In this document: piece by piece, positions 1-7,800 of the stretch
Layout: the number at the start of each line of letters is the position of its first letter
Numbering within the stretch: position 1 is the first letter of the stretch
DNA from: Palsa-504 sp963818225
GTDB taxonomy: Bacteria; Actinomycetota; Actinomycetes; Streptosporangiales; Streptosporangiaceae
Reading direction: 5' to 3'
Assembly: GCA_963818225.1 (NCBI GenBank)
Contig: CAWFRO010000006.1
Span: 992,001-1,056,000 of the forward strand
Length of the DNA stretch: 64,000 nucleotides
Notes under the pieces: generated by a model
Database searches by the model: none
Seen by the model: only the letters and a program-made list of their open reading frames with translations
What the model was told of the DNA's origin: nothing
Translations under genes and position numbers: made by a program

Positions 1-37
1 TTCGCGGCGTAAACCTGCCCGTGGCTGGCGGTGACCA

Positions 38-90
38 CACGACAGGCCTGTCGCGATTCATTGAATCGGCAACAGGCCGTGGTTGTCGTG
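38..90. terminator. Long interrupted stem-loop downstream of small peptide gene
   Basis: Three nested inverted repeats share one axis. CACGACA (38-44) pairs with TGTCGTG (84-90), GGCCTGT (45-51) pairs with ACAGGCC (72-78), and CGATTCA (54-60) pairs with TGAATCG (62-68). Small bulges separate the blocks, giving 21 paired positions. The structure starts about 30 nt past the stop codon of the minus-strand peptide gene, so a terminator role is plausible. It has no clear U-tract. It could also end a plus-strand gene lying left of the window. Confidence 0.45.
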
Positions 91-120
91 AGATAAGGCT
101 ATCGTGACGTCAATGGCTTT

Positions 121-267
121 CTACTCCCAATGCCAGGTGCCGTTCGACACCGCGTGGACCGAGGGTGCCGCTTGCACGGCCACGGCGGGTGCCGCCGAGC
201 CGGCCAGAATTGACCCTGCGGCGCCGAGTGCTAGGATTACGGTGATAAGGGCTCGCTTAATGCGCAC
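121..267 (-). CDS. Small secreted peptide (48 aa)
   Basis: The 48-residue product starts MRIKRALITVILALG, a textbook signal peptide: basic n-region, hydrophobic core and an Ala-rich c-region (AGSAAPAVAVQA). The remaining short mature part ends NGTWHWE. The GTG start at 267 follows a GGAGGA ribosome binding site on the minus strand. I do not recognise a named family; short exported peptides with aromatic C-termini are common in actinobacteria, and no function is claimed. It diverges from the LuxR regulator, with an A/T-rich spacer between them. The real-gene call rests on the RBS, the signal peptide and codon use. Confidence 0.6.
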   Translation of the reverse strand: MRIKRALITVILALGAAGSILAGSAAPAVAVQAAPSVHAVSNGTWHWE

Positions 268-615
268 GATTCCTCCATGGCATCTGTGCTGGTCAGCCGC
301 CTGCTGCAGGACTCACGGAATCTCCGGCGCCGCTGAGTTATATGTGAGTTACTGTCAGTATTTGGCCTTCATGCACCAAGGTAAGCCATTAGTAAGGTTT
401 TTTCAAATACTAAAATTTTCCAACCGAGTTTCCCGAAACAGTCAGGGAATAGTGCTGGGGAATTTCATCTGCGTGGTGCGGTGCAAGGTCCGGTGAAATT
501 TTCATCAGCCCCTCGGGGTAGTCCGGAGCCAGACTGGCGAAATGCGCGTTTAGCGATTTAATGCCCGAAAAGTGCACGCTTGTTCGATAAATTCGGCAGT
601 AGTACAATTTGCTCC
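268..615. other. Divergent intergenic spacer, locally A/T-rich
   Basis: This stretch separates the small peptide gene (leftward) from the LuxR regulator (rightward). Positions about 330-430 are strikingly A/T-rich for this genome, and the last 36 bases hold the LuxR promoter. A short palindrome ACTGACAGT lies near 351-359. No convincing gene is present on either strand. Confidence 0.5.
580..608 (+). promoter_or_regulatory. Promoter of the LuxR regulator, leaderless arrangement
   Basis: A -35-like TTGTTC (580-585) is followed by a 17-nt spacer and a -10 TACAAT (603-608). The ATG at 616 lies 7 nt after the -10 box, where transcription would start, and no Shine-Dalgarno precedes it. This fits a leaderless mRNA and selects ATG 616 over the upstream in-frame TTG at 580. 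Confidence 0.55.
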
Positions 616-3454
616 ATGCACCCGGTGACCCCTGCTGGCGCGCTAGTCGGACGCGGCAGCGAGATGGCGTTGCTGACAGGGCTGATAAGAGACGTGGCGC
701 GGGGGCGCGCAGGCGGCTCGGTGCTGATCGAAGGCGAGCCGGGCATCGGCAAGTCCGCCCTGATACGGGCAGCGCTGGCCCAGGCGCCGGAGGCCGAGTG
801 CCAGGTGTTCCGGGGAGCCGGTGACGAACTTGGCCAGGCCCTGCCGCTGCTGCCGTTCCTCGACGGACTGCGGGTGCGCGAGCCGTCGACAAATCCCCGG
901 CGCGGCGCGATCGTCCGGCTGCTGCGCGGAGAGGTCAGCGCTGACCGTGGCACGGACGTGCCCGCAGTGCTGGCGGAGCAGCTGCTGGCCCTGGTGGCCG
1001 AGCAGTGCGCGATCCGGCCGACCATCCTGGTCATCGACGACCTGCAGTGGGCCGACCAGGCCAGTATCGCCTTGTGGGGGCGGCTGGCCAAGTCGGCGCA
1101 GCACGAGCCGCTGCTGCTGGTCGGCGCGATGCGCCCGGTGCCCCAGCGAGACGACCTGCTGGCCCTGCGGCGGGCGGCCGCCGACGCGGTCCGGATCCAG
1201 CTCACCGCGCTCACCGAGGCCGCGGTGACCGAGCTGGTGGCGGCCCTGGCCGGCGGGCGCCCCGACGGCAGCCTGCTGCGGCTGGCCGACGGGGCGGCGG
1301 GCAACCCTCTTTACGTCACCGAGCTGCTCGCCGCGCTGGCCCGCGGCTCCGGCCTGACCGTGACCGAATCAGGCACGGCCACGCTGGCCGGCGCAACCGC
1401 GCCGGGTTCGCTGTCCGCGGCCATCGCCGATCGCCTCGGCTTCGCCACCGGGCCGGTGCGGGAGGTGCTGCGGGCGGCGGCCCTGCTCGGCATGGACTTC
1501 GCGGTGCCCGACCTGGCGGTCGTGCTGGGCCGCAATGTCCCGGACCTGATCCCGGCGGTGGACGAGGCGCGCGCGGCGGGCGTGCTGGCCGAATCCGGTC
1601 ACGGCCTCGGATTCCGGCATCCGCTGATCCGGGCGGCGCTGTACGAGGAGATGCCGGCGCCGGTGCGCGCCGCGTGGCACCGCGACGCCGGGCGTGCCCT
1701 GGCCGAGGCCGGCGCGCCGGCCGACCGCGTGGCCCGGCAGATGCTGCGGGCCACCGCCGAAGCCGGTGGCGCGGCCGGGCCGGTGGACGAGTGGATGCTG
1801 GACTGGCTGGCCGGCAGCGCGGACCCGCTGGTCGCCCAGGCGCCCGCGGTCGCGGCCGAGCTCCTCAGCCGGGCCGTGGCCACCGCACCCGCCCCCCCGG
1901 CCCGGTACGGCTGGCTGGCCAGCCGCCTGGCCGACGCCCTGTACCGGACCGGCGACCGGGCCGCGGCCGAGCGGGTGGCGAACCACGCGCTCGAGCACGC
2001 CGAGCCCGATGTCCTGCTGGACCTGCACTGGACGCTGGCGCAGTGCCGCATGGTGGCCGGGGAGTCCGCGGAGTCCCTGGCCACGCTGGACCGGGCACTG
2101 GCCGCGCCCGGGATCTCGGCTGGGGACCAGGCCCGGCTGCTCGTGCTCGCGGCGCGGACGTACAACAACCTCGGTGAGGGCGAAAAGGCGGCCCAGGTCG
2201 CCGCCAGTGCGCTGGCGGCGGCCTCGGAGGCAGCCGACAACTGGGCCATGGGCTGGGCGCTGCTGCTGATGGCCGGCGTGAGCTCGGGGCGAGGACGGAT
2301 AGCCGAGGCCCTGCCGCTGTTCGATCAGGCGCTGGCCGCCACCGAGGCCGAGCCGGCGCTGAGCGACCTGCGGCTGCTGCTGGAGATCAACAAGGCCGTC
2401 GTGCTCGGCGAACTCGACGAGTACGAGCAGGCCTTCGCCGCGGCCGGGCAGGCCAGGCGCCTGGCCGACCAGGTCGGCACGGCGATCCGGCTGGCTCAGG
2501 CGCACAGCGCCTTTGGCGAGCTGCTGTTCCAGACCGGGCGCTGGGACGACGCGCTGGCCGAGGTGGAACTCGTGCCCGACAACCTGAAGACACCCGACAG
2601 TGGCCTGCTGCAATCTCGGTATTGCCGCGGTGATCAGCTTCCACCGGGGCGAGACCGACGCGGCCCGCCGGCACCTGGCGGCCGCGGGCCCGCACGCCGA
2701 GCGGCTCGGGCACCGGCTCATCGGCCCGCTGGCGCTGGCCCGCAGCCTGGACCGCGAGCAGGATGGCGCGCTGGCGGAGGCGATGGTCGCGCTGACCGAC
2801 GGGTTCGACGGCAACGCCGAGGAACTGGAACAGATCGAGGACCTGCTAGCCGACGCCGTACGCCTCGGCGTCGAGACGGGCGACCTCGGGACCGTGCAGG
2901 CCCTGGCGGGCCAGGCCGACGCGCTCGCCGCCGAGTCGCAGATCCCGCACCGGCAGGCCAACGCGCTGTACTGCCGCGGACTGCTCGACCATGACGCCTC
3001 CCGGCTGCTCGCGGCCGCGCAGCGCTATGACGACGCGGGCCGGCCGCTGTTGCGGGCCAAGGCCCTGGAGGCGGCCGCGGGGCACTTCGTCGACTCCGGC
3101 GATCGCGGTCAGGCGCGGGACGCGTTCACCGGGGCCGTGGAGGTCTACACGTCGCTGGGCGCGGCGGCGGACGTCGCCCGCCTCCAGGCGGCGTTCCGGG
3201 CCCACGGCATCCGGCGCGGGCCGCGCGCCAAGCACCGGCAGGCGCGCAACGGCTGGGACAGCCTCACGGCGACCGAGATGAAGGTGGCCGCGTTCGTGGA
3301 AGAGGGGCTGTCCAACCCGGAGATCGCCGCCCGGCTGATGCTGTCACGCCGCACCGTCGCGACGCACGTCTCCCACATCCTCAAGAAACTCGACGTCCAT
3401 TCGCGCACGGATATCGCCCGCGAGTCCGCCCTGCGGGCCCTTGCGCCGAGGTGA
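616..3454 (+). pseudogene. Large ATP-binding LuxR-family transcriptional regulator, frameshifted
   Basis: The N-terminal part has an AAA/NACHT-like ATPase: a Walker A loop GEPGIGKSA near residue 40 and a Walker B LVIDDLQWAD near residue 138. A long alpha-helical TPR-like middle follows. The C-terminus carries a LuxR/GerE helix-turn-helix (LTATEMKVAAFVEEGLSNPE, then SRRTVATHVSHILKKL). This is the layout of LAL-type (MalT-like) activators of about 900-950 residues. The reading frame changes by one base at roughly 2588-2605 (one extra base), so the ATPase and the DNA-binding part lie in different frames. Codon bias is intact on both sides, so this may be a sequencing error or a fresh mutation. 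If real, the protein loses its DNA-binding domain. The regulated genes are unknown; neighbours give no clue. Confidence 0.8.
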
Positions 3455-3519
3455 CCGGCCCGGGCCTGGCCGTGCTGGCCGCTTAGTAGGGCTGGCCGTT
3501 AGCGGGGCTGGCCGTTAGT

Positions 3520-3565
3520 GGGGACTGTGAGCCTGCGGGGGGAGGGCTCACGGCTCACAGTCCCC
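3520..3565. terminator. Terminator stem-loop between convergent genes
   Basis: A perfect 14-bp inverted repeat (GGGGACTGTGAGCC at 3520-3533, complement at 3552-3565) with an 18-nt loop sits between the stop of the LuxR gene and the end of the minus-strand anti-sigma gene. Its right arm overlaps the last codons of the latter. It probably terminates transcription from both sides. Just upstream, two tandem copies of a 16-nt unit GGGCTGGCCGTTAG.G occur at about 3488-3520. Confidence 0.6.
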
Positions 3566-4019
3566 ACGCCTGAGCCTCCTGCGGGCCTCGTCCGCCGCCG
3601 GAGGCGAGGTCTGGCTGGAACGCGAGCGTGAAGTACACGGCCTTTCCCGCGGGGCTGCGGTAGAAGCCCCACTCAGCCGCCAGGGTGGCGACCAGCATCA
3701 GGCCCCGTCCGGTCTCCGCATCGGCCGGCACGTCCTGGAGCACCGGCAGGGCCCGCGACGTGTCGTGAACATCGATGCGCAGCTGATCCCGCGAGCAGCT
3801 GATCTCGAGCGTGATGGTCTGGCCTGCCTCGTGCCTGATGGCATTGGTCACCAGTTCGCTGGTGAGCAGGATCGCAAGGTCGGGGTCAACGGGGACGTCC
3901 CAGGCGCAGATGGCCGCCCGGACCTGGCTGCGGGCCTGGCCCGCGGCGGCCGGTCCCGCGGCCAGCCGGGCGCGGCACGCGCGCAGGTCCGCAGGACGGG
4001 TGGCCGCTAGCACCTTCAT
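3555..4019 (-). CDS. ATP-binding anti-sigma-factor-type histidine kinase-like ATPase
   Basis: The 154-aa product is a single HATPase domain of the RsbW/SpoIIAB-like type common in actinobacteria. It has the N-box ELVTNAIRHE (around residue 70), a G1 region LRIDVHDTSRALP and the G2 loop GRGLMLVATLAAEWG. Such proteins bind ATP and act as anti-sigma kinases or phosphorylate anti-anti-sigma factors; no partner gene is adjacent, so the target is unknown. ATG 4019 is chosen because AGAAGGAACCC lies directly upstream; the frame stays open further upstream but without an RBS. The intergenic region ahead contains two perfect palindromes. Confidence 0.75.
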   Translation of the reverse strand: MKVLAATRPADLRACRARLAAGPAAAGQARSQVRAAICAWDVPVDPDLAILLTSELVTNAIRHEAGQTITLEISCSRDQLRIDVHDTSRALPVLQDVPADAETGRGLMLVATLAAEWGFYRSPAGKAVYFTLAFQPDLASGGGRGPQEAQAWGL

Positions 4020-4131
4020 GGGTTCCTTCTTAGGCCGGGGGCGGCAGAGCTGGTCGCTCCGCGCTGCTGCTTCCGGAGAGGTCCGGGCGGCCGCCTCCGC
4101 GCTCGCCTGACCGGTTGCATCACAAATCCTG

Positions 4132-4144
4132 CTGCAAGTTGCAG
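4132..4144. promoter_or_regulatory. Palindrome CTGCAAGTTGCAG
   Basis: Six-base perfect arms around one central base lie in the divergent region between the anti-sigma ATPase and the cupin gene. It sits about 115 nt before the ATPase start and next to a second, larger palindrome. Operator function is inferred only from symmetry and position. Confidence 0.35.
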
Positions 4145-4152
4145 TGAGAGAC

Positions 4153-4170
4153 ATCGGTCAGCTGACCGAT
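4153..4170. promoter_or_regulatory. Perfect 18-bp palindrome, likely operator
   Basis: ATCGGTCAGCTGACCGAT is perfectly self-complementary over 18 bp and lies between two divergent genes (ATPase leftward, cupin rightward). Size and symmetry suit a dimeric repressor of TetR or similar type, but no regulator of that type is encoded next to it. Confidence 0.45.
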
Positions 4171-4277
4171 TTCCGGGCTTCTGTCGCGAATGCGGGATGG
4201 CGCACCAAGCCAGCGGCCGCCGCGCTAACATCCGGTGGCCGGTAATCTCGACACCGACCGAGCCAAGGGAGGCGTCC

Positions 4278-4676
4278 GTGAACATTCCACCCAAGCAGCC
4301 GACCGCCAAGGGACCCGCCGAGCTGTTCACCGGCGATGTCTACCTCGACCCCATCGTCCGCGGCGAGGAGCCCTCGCGTGTCCGCGTCAGCGCGGTCCAC
4401 TTCACGCCGTCAGCCCGTACCGCGTGGCACTCCCACGCCGTCGGCCAGACCCTCTACGTCCTCGAGGGACGGGGGCGCATCCAGTCCCGCGGCGGCGAGA
4501 TCGCCGAGATCCGCCCCGGCGACGTCATCTTGACGCCGCCCGACGAATGGCACTGGCACGGCGCCGCCCCGGATCACTTCATGACCCACCTGACCATCAC
4601 CGAAGGCCCCTCGGACGACCGGCCAGAGTCGAACTGGGCCGAGCACGTCACGGACGAGGAATACGGCGGCCGCTGA
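4278..4676 (+). CDS. Small cupin-domain protein
   Basis: The 132-aa single-domain cupin has cupin motif 1 (TAWHSHAVGQTLYVLEGRG, metal-binding histidines) and motif 2 (IRPGDVILTPPDEWHWHG). Such proteins bind a metal and may act as small dioxygenases, isomerases or binding proteins; the substrate cannot be told. GTG 4278 is preferred over an upstream in-frame ATG because GGGAGG lies 5-6 nt before it. The 3' end overlaps the convergent permease gene by 29 bp. Confidence 0.75.
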   Translation: MNIPPKQPTAKGPAELFTGDVYLDPIVRGEEPSRVRVSAVHFTPSARTAWHSHAVGQTLYVLEGRGRIQSRGGEIAEIRPGDVILTPPDEWHWHGAAPDHFMTHLTITEGPSDDRPESNWAEHVTDEEYGGR

Positions 4677-6027
4677 GCCGGGCCAGCGGCTGAACCGCCA
4701 CGGTGAGCACTGCCGCCACGGCGAAGGACAGGATGGATGCCGACATCCAGCTGGCCGGGGTGAAGCCGATGGCGTGGCCGATCGAGGTCCAGGCCGAGGC
4801 CCACCACGACACGTAGCCAGGGTTGATGAGCTGGTAGGTGACGAATCCCGCGGCCCAGGGCAGCAGCATCAGCCAGCGGGAGGGGGCCGTCGCCGACAGG
4901 TCCCAGCCGCGCCGCGACACCACGAAGTAGTCCGTGATCAGGACGGCCGTCATGGGCACGAATACGGAGCCGATCAGCGTGAGGAAGTTCTCGTAGTCGG
5001 CGATGTTGAGCCACAGCGCGCCCGCCGTGGCCAGCGCGGCGATGAGCCCGGCCAGGATCCGGCGGTCCCACAGCGGGCGCAGGTTCTGCACCGAGACCGC
5101 GGTGGAGTACACGTCCGCGAACGACTGGTCCAGTTCCCGCGCGGCCAGGATGGCGAAGCCGAGCGAGCCGAGCGGCAGGGCGATGAACGCCCCGTAGATG
5201 TCGCTTGGGTCGCGCGCCACCGTGACCAGCGCGAGCAGGCCGATGACGTAGCACAGCACCTGCGTCGTGCTGTATCCGGCCAGCGCGCCGACGAAGGCAT
5301 CGCGCGGGGTGCGGGAGTGCCGGGTGTAGTCGGCGGCCAGCGGCGCGAACGAGATCGCGACGGCGACGACGGTGTCGGTGGCGGCCCAGTAGCCCGACCA
5401 GGTGCCGTGCGTGAAGCCGGGCAGCGGGTGCCTGATGAGCTGGACGAACAGGTAGCACAGGACGACGAGCACGGCGCCGGTCGCATACCGGCGCAGGACC
5501 CGGACGGCGCCCAGCGGCCGGATGGTCAGCAGCGCGGTGGCGGCCCCGGCGATCAGGACATACCCCTGCCTCGGCAGCGCGGGCGCGACCGTGTGCGCTG
5601 CCGTGGCGATCGTGACCAGCTCGAAGATTCCCCAGCCGATGCACTGCAGGATGTTCAGCACGGTGGGCAGGTACGACAGCCGGGCGCCGAACAGCCCGCG
5701 CAGCAGCACCATGGCCGGCGCGCCGGTCTCCGCGCCGGGCAGCCCGGCCAGCGCGAAGGCCACCGTGCCCAGCACGGTTCCGGTCACGATCGCGGTCAAG
5801 GCGGCGGCCAGGGACAGTTCCGGGGTCCCCGCGCCGCCCGGCTGGAGCACGAAGATGGCGCCGGTGAAGCCGAGCAGGCTCACGCCGAGGTTGCCCCACA
5901 GCCCGAACTGGTCCAGCAGGCTGAGGGCCTGCGGCACCGGCTCGGCGAGAGTGTGCGCGACCTCCGAATGGCGGTCGCCCGGGACGGTGACGAAGGGATC
6001 TTTCTCGTTGGTGCTGGCCGTGGCCAC
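4648..6027 (-). CDS. NCS1-family permease, probable thiamin-precursor (HMP) transporter
   Basis: The 459-aa membrane protein of the nucleobase:cation symporter-1 (cytosine/purine permease) family has about 12 hydrophobic segments. It carries the family-typical N-terminal stretch LDQFGLWGNLGVSLLGF and a central QCIGWGIFELVTI. The gene is preceded by a TPP riboswitch on the same strand, so the substrate is most likely a thiamin precursor such as hydroxymethylpyrimidine (CytX-like) or thiamin itself, rather than cytosine. That assignment is inference from regulation. The GTG start at 6027 lies just after the GGGAGG that ends the riboswitch. No thiamin-synthesis gene is adjacent. Confidence 0.8.
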   Translation of the reverse strand: MATASTNEKDPFVTVPGDRHSEVAHTLAEPVPQALSLLDQFGLWGNLGVSLLGFTGAIFVLQPGGAGTPELSLAAALTAIVTGTVLGTVAFALAGLPGAETGAPAMVLLRGLFGARLSYLPTVLNILQCIGWGIFELVTIATAAHTVAPALPRQGYVLIAGAATALLTIRPLGAVRVLRRYATGAVLVVLCYLFVQLIRHPLPGFTHGTWSGYWAATDTVVAVAISFAPLAADYTRHSRTPRDAFVGALAGYSTTQVLCYVIGLLALVTVARDPSDIYGAFIALPLGSLGFAILAARELDQSFADVYSTAVSVQNLRPLWDRRILAGLIAALATAGALWLNIADYENFLTLIGSVFVPMTAVLITDYFVVSRRGWDLSATAPSRWLMLLPWAAGFVTYQLINPGYVSWWASAWTSIGHAIGFTPASWMSASILSFAVAAVLTVAVQPLARLSGRRIPRP

Positions 6028-6034
6028 GGCAGCC

Positions 6035-6150
6035 TCCCTACGCCGGCATTACCCGGACAGGTTCATACGGTCGGTGGCGCATCGGCCTTCTCGCCATCGG
6101 CGCGGCGGCCAGCCACCCTCTCAGCCCGGTCAGCCCGAGCTCCCGTGCGT
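6035..6150 (-). promoter_or_regulatory. TPP (thiamin pyrophosphate) riboswitch
   Basis: Read on the minus strand the element starts near ACGGGAGC (about 6150) and contains the conserved CTGAGAGGG (around 6116-6124). It ends with the hallmark ATGAACCTG (6058-6066), GGTAATGCC and GTAGGGA (to 6035). These are the canonical THI-box blocks in the correct order and spacing. The final block overlaps the GGGAGG ribosome binding site of the permease gene, which starts 8 nt later. Ligand binding would therefore be expected to hide the RBS and block translation when TPP is plentiful. Confidence 0.92.
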
Positions 6151-6186
6151 ATTTTGTTCAGTTATGAGCGTAGCACCGGGCTGCGG

Positions 6187-7647
6187 CTACCCGAGGTCAG
6201 CGGTGCCCTCACCGATCACCGGAGGAGCCGCCGTGGCCGGGACCGCCTCCCGGCGGCGCATGGTGCCGGCGGCGTCGGCGTCCCGTATGGTCAGCGCGAA
6301 GCCGGCGGCGACGACGGTCATCACGGCGGCGGTCAGGAAGGCGTGGTGGAACGCGGGGACCAGCGCGGCGCCGATCGTCCCGGCCGGGACGGATACCGAG
6401 ACGACGGTGACCAGCACGGCCACGCCGATGCCACCCGCGACCTGGGTGGAGGTCTGGAACAGAGCGGACGCACGGCCGGTATCGGCCGAGGAGATGGTCG
6501 CGAACGACGAGCTCTGCAGGGCGATGCCGCACCAGCCGATCCCGAACCCATTGCAGAGGGTCAGCAGCCGGATCACCCAGATACTGGTGTCCAGCCCGAC
6601 GGCCAGCCCCAGCACGCAGAAGACGGCGATCACGCCGCACAGGCCGCCCGTCGCCATGCGCCGCGGCCCGAGGCGAGGGTAGAGGCGCGCCGCGATCTGG
6701 GAACTGGTCCACACGCCGACCGCGCCGGGGAACGTGGTCAGCCCCGAGCTCAGCGCCGAGGCCCCCCGGGCCTGCTGCAGGAACTCGGGCATGAGGAACA
6801 GGTAGCCGCTGTAGACGCCCAGGCTGCACACCGAGACCAGGACCGTGGTGCGGAAGATCCGGTTGTGCAGCAGCCGCAGGTTGATCATCGGCGCCTTGGA
6901 CCGCAGCTCGACCGCCACCAGGCCGGCCAGCGCGGCCAGGCTGGCCATGCCGGCGCCGATGATGACCGGGCTGCCCCAGCCCCGCACCGGAGCCTGGCTC
7001 AGCGCGAACAGGACCAGCACCAGGCCGCCGCCGGCCAGCACGAAACCGGGCAGGTCCAGCCGGCCCGCGGCCGGCTCGCGGTGCTCGGCCAGGAACAGCA
7101 CCCCGATGATCAAGACGATGGTGCCGAACGGCACGTTGACGAAGAAGCACCACCGCCAGGACAGGTAGGTGGTCAGCACGCCGCCCAGCAGCGGACCGGT
7201 GGCCGGGCCGAGGGACGTGCCCAGCGCGACCAGGCCCGCCGCGCGGGCCCGGCGGGCGGGCGGCCAGGTGCGGAACAGCATGGCCTGGCCGACCGGGATG
7301 ATCAGGCCGCCGCCGACGCCCTGGATGACCCGGAAGATGACCAGCTGGATCAGTGAGCCAGACAGGCCGCACAGCGCGGAGGCCCCGGTGAACAGCACCA
7401 GGGCGAGCAGGAAGGTGCGCCGGGTGCCGAACCGGTCCCCGATCCAGCCCGACGACGGGATGACCACGGCCAGGGTCAGAAGATAGCTGAGCGTCACCCA
7501 TTGCGCGGAGTCCAGGGAGACGTGGAAGTCGCGGGCCAGTGACGGCAAGGCCGTATAGATGATCGTGTTGTCCACCACGGTCATGTACAGCCCGACCGTG
7601 TAGGTCACCACGACCACCAGCTCCTGGCTCGGCCGCCACCGGATCAC
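6187..7647 (-). CDS. MFS multidrug exporter, DHA2 (EmrB/QacA) type
   Basis: The 486-aa integral membrane protein has about 14 hydrophobic helices. Motif A GDRFGTRR follows helix 2, and the DHA2 motif GPLLGGVLTTYLSWRW and the WVTLSYLL region are present. The family exports drugs or metabolites by proton antiport; the substrate is unknown. GTG 7647 is chosen since GGGAGG lies 6 nt upstream, whereas the in-frame start at 7680 has no RBS. The malic enzyme is transcribed divergently. Upstream DNA at 7690-7712 is A/T-richer (CGAGACTCTAATTC), which may hold the promoter. Confidence 0.85.
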   Translation of the reverse strand: MIRWRPSQELVVVVTYTVGLYMTVVDNTIIYTALPSLARDFHVSLDSAQWVTLSYLLTLAVVIPSSGWIGDRFGTRRTFLLALVLFTGASALCGLSGSLIQLVIFRVIQGVGGGLIIPVGQAMLFRTWPPARRARAAGLVALGTSLGPATGPLLGGVLTTYLSWRWCFFVNVPFGTIVLIIGVLFLAEHREPAAGRLDLPGFVLAGGGLVLVLFALSQAPVRGWGSPVIIGAGMASLAALAGLVAVELRSKAPMINLRLLHNRIFRTTVLVSVCSLGVYSGYLFLMPEFLQQARGASALSSGLTTFPGAVGVWTSSQIAARLYPRLGPRRMATGGLCGVIAVFCVLGLAVGLDTSIWVIRLLTLCNGFGIGWCGIALQSSSFATISSADTGRASALFQTSTQVAGGIGVAVLVTVVSVSVPAGTIGAALVPAFHHAFLTAAVMTVVAAGFALTIRDADAAGTMRRREAVPATAAPPVIGEGTADLG

Positions 7648-7786
7648 GTCAACCTCCCGCCAGGCCGCCGCCCCGAGCACTGAAGCAGTTTTGGAACGAG
7701 ACTCTAATTCGGGGCCCTGGACGGCAGCAAGGCGTGCGGGCCGTCCCGGGGCGGGCAGGCCGCGAGCATCTTCAGGCGATCGGCTC

Positions 7787-7792
7787 TACGAT
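7787..7792 (+). promoter_or_regulatory. -10 box of malic enzyme gene, leaderless arrangement
   Basis: TACGAT is followed after 8 nt by the ATG of the malic enzyme gene, with no Shine-Dalgarno between. A good -35 is not evident. Confidence 0.4.
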
Positions 7793-7800
7793 CTGACGGC

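Noticed and set aside
4774..7356. Very long plus-strand open frame (about 860 codons) opposite the permease and MFS genes
   Set aside because: It is the complement of real high-GC genes, with Arg/Gly/Gln-rich composition and no domain; it also crosses the TPP riboswitch on the other strand.
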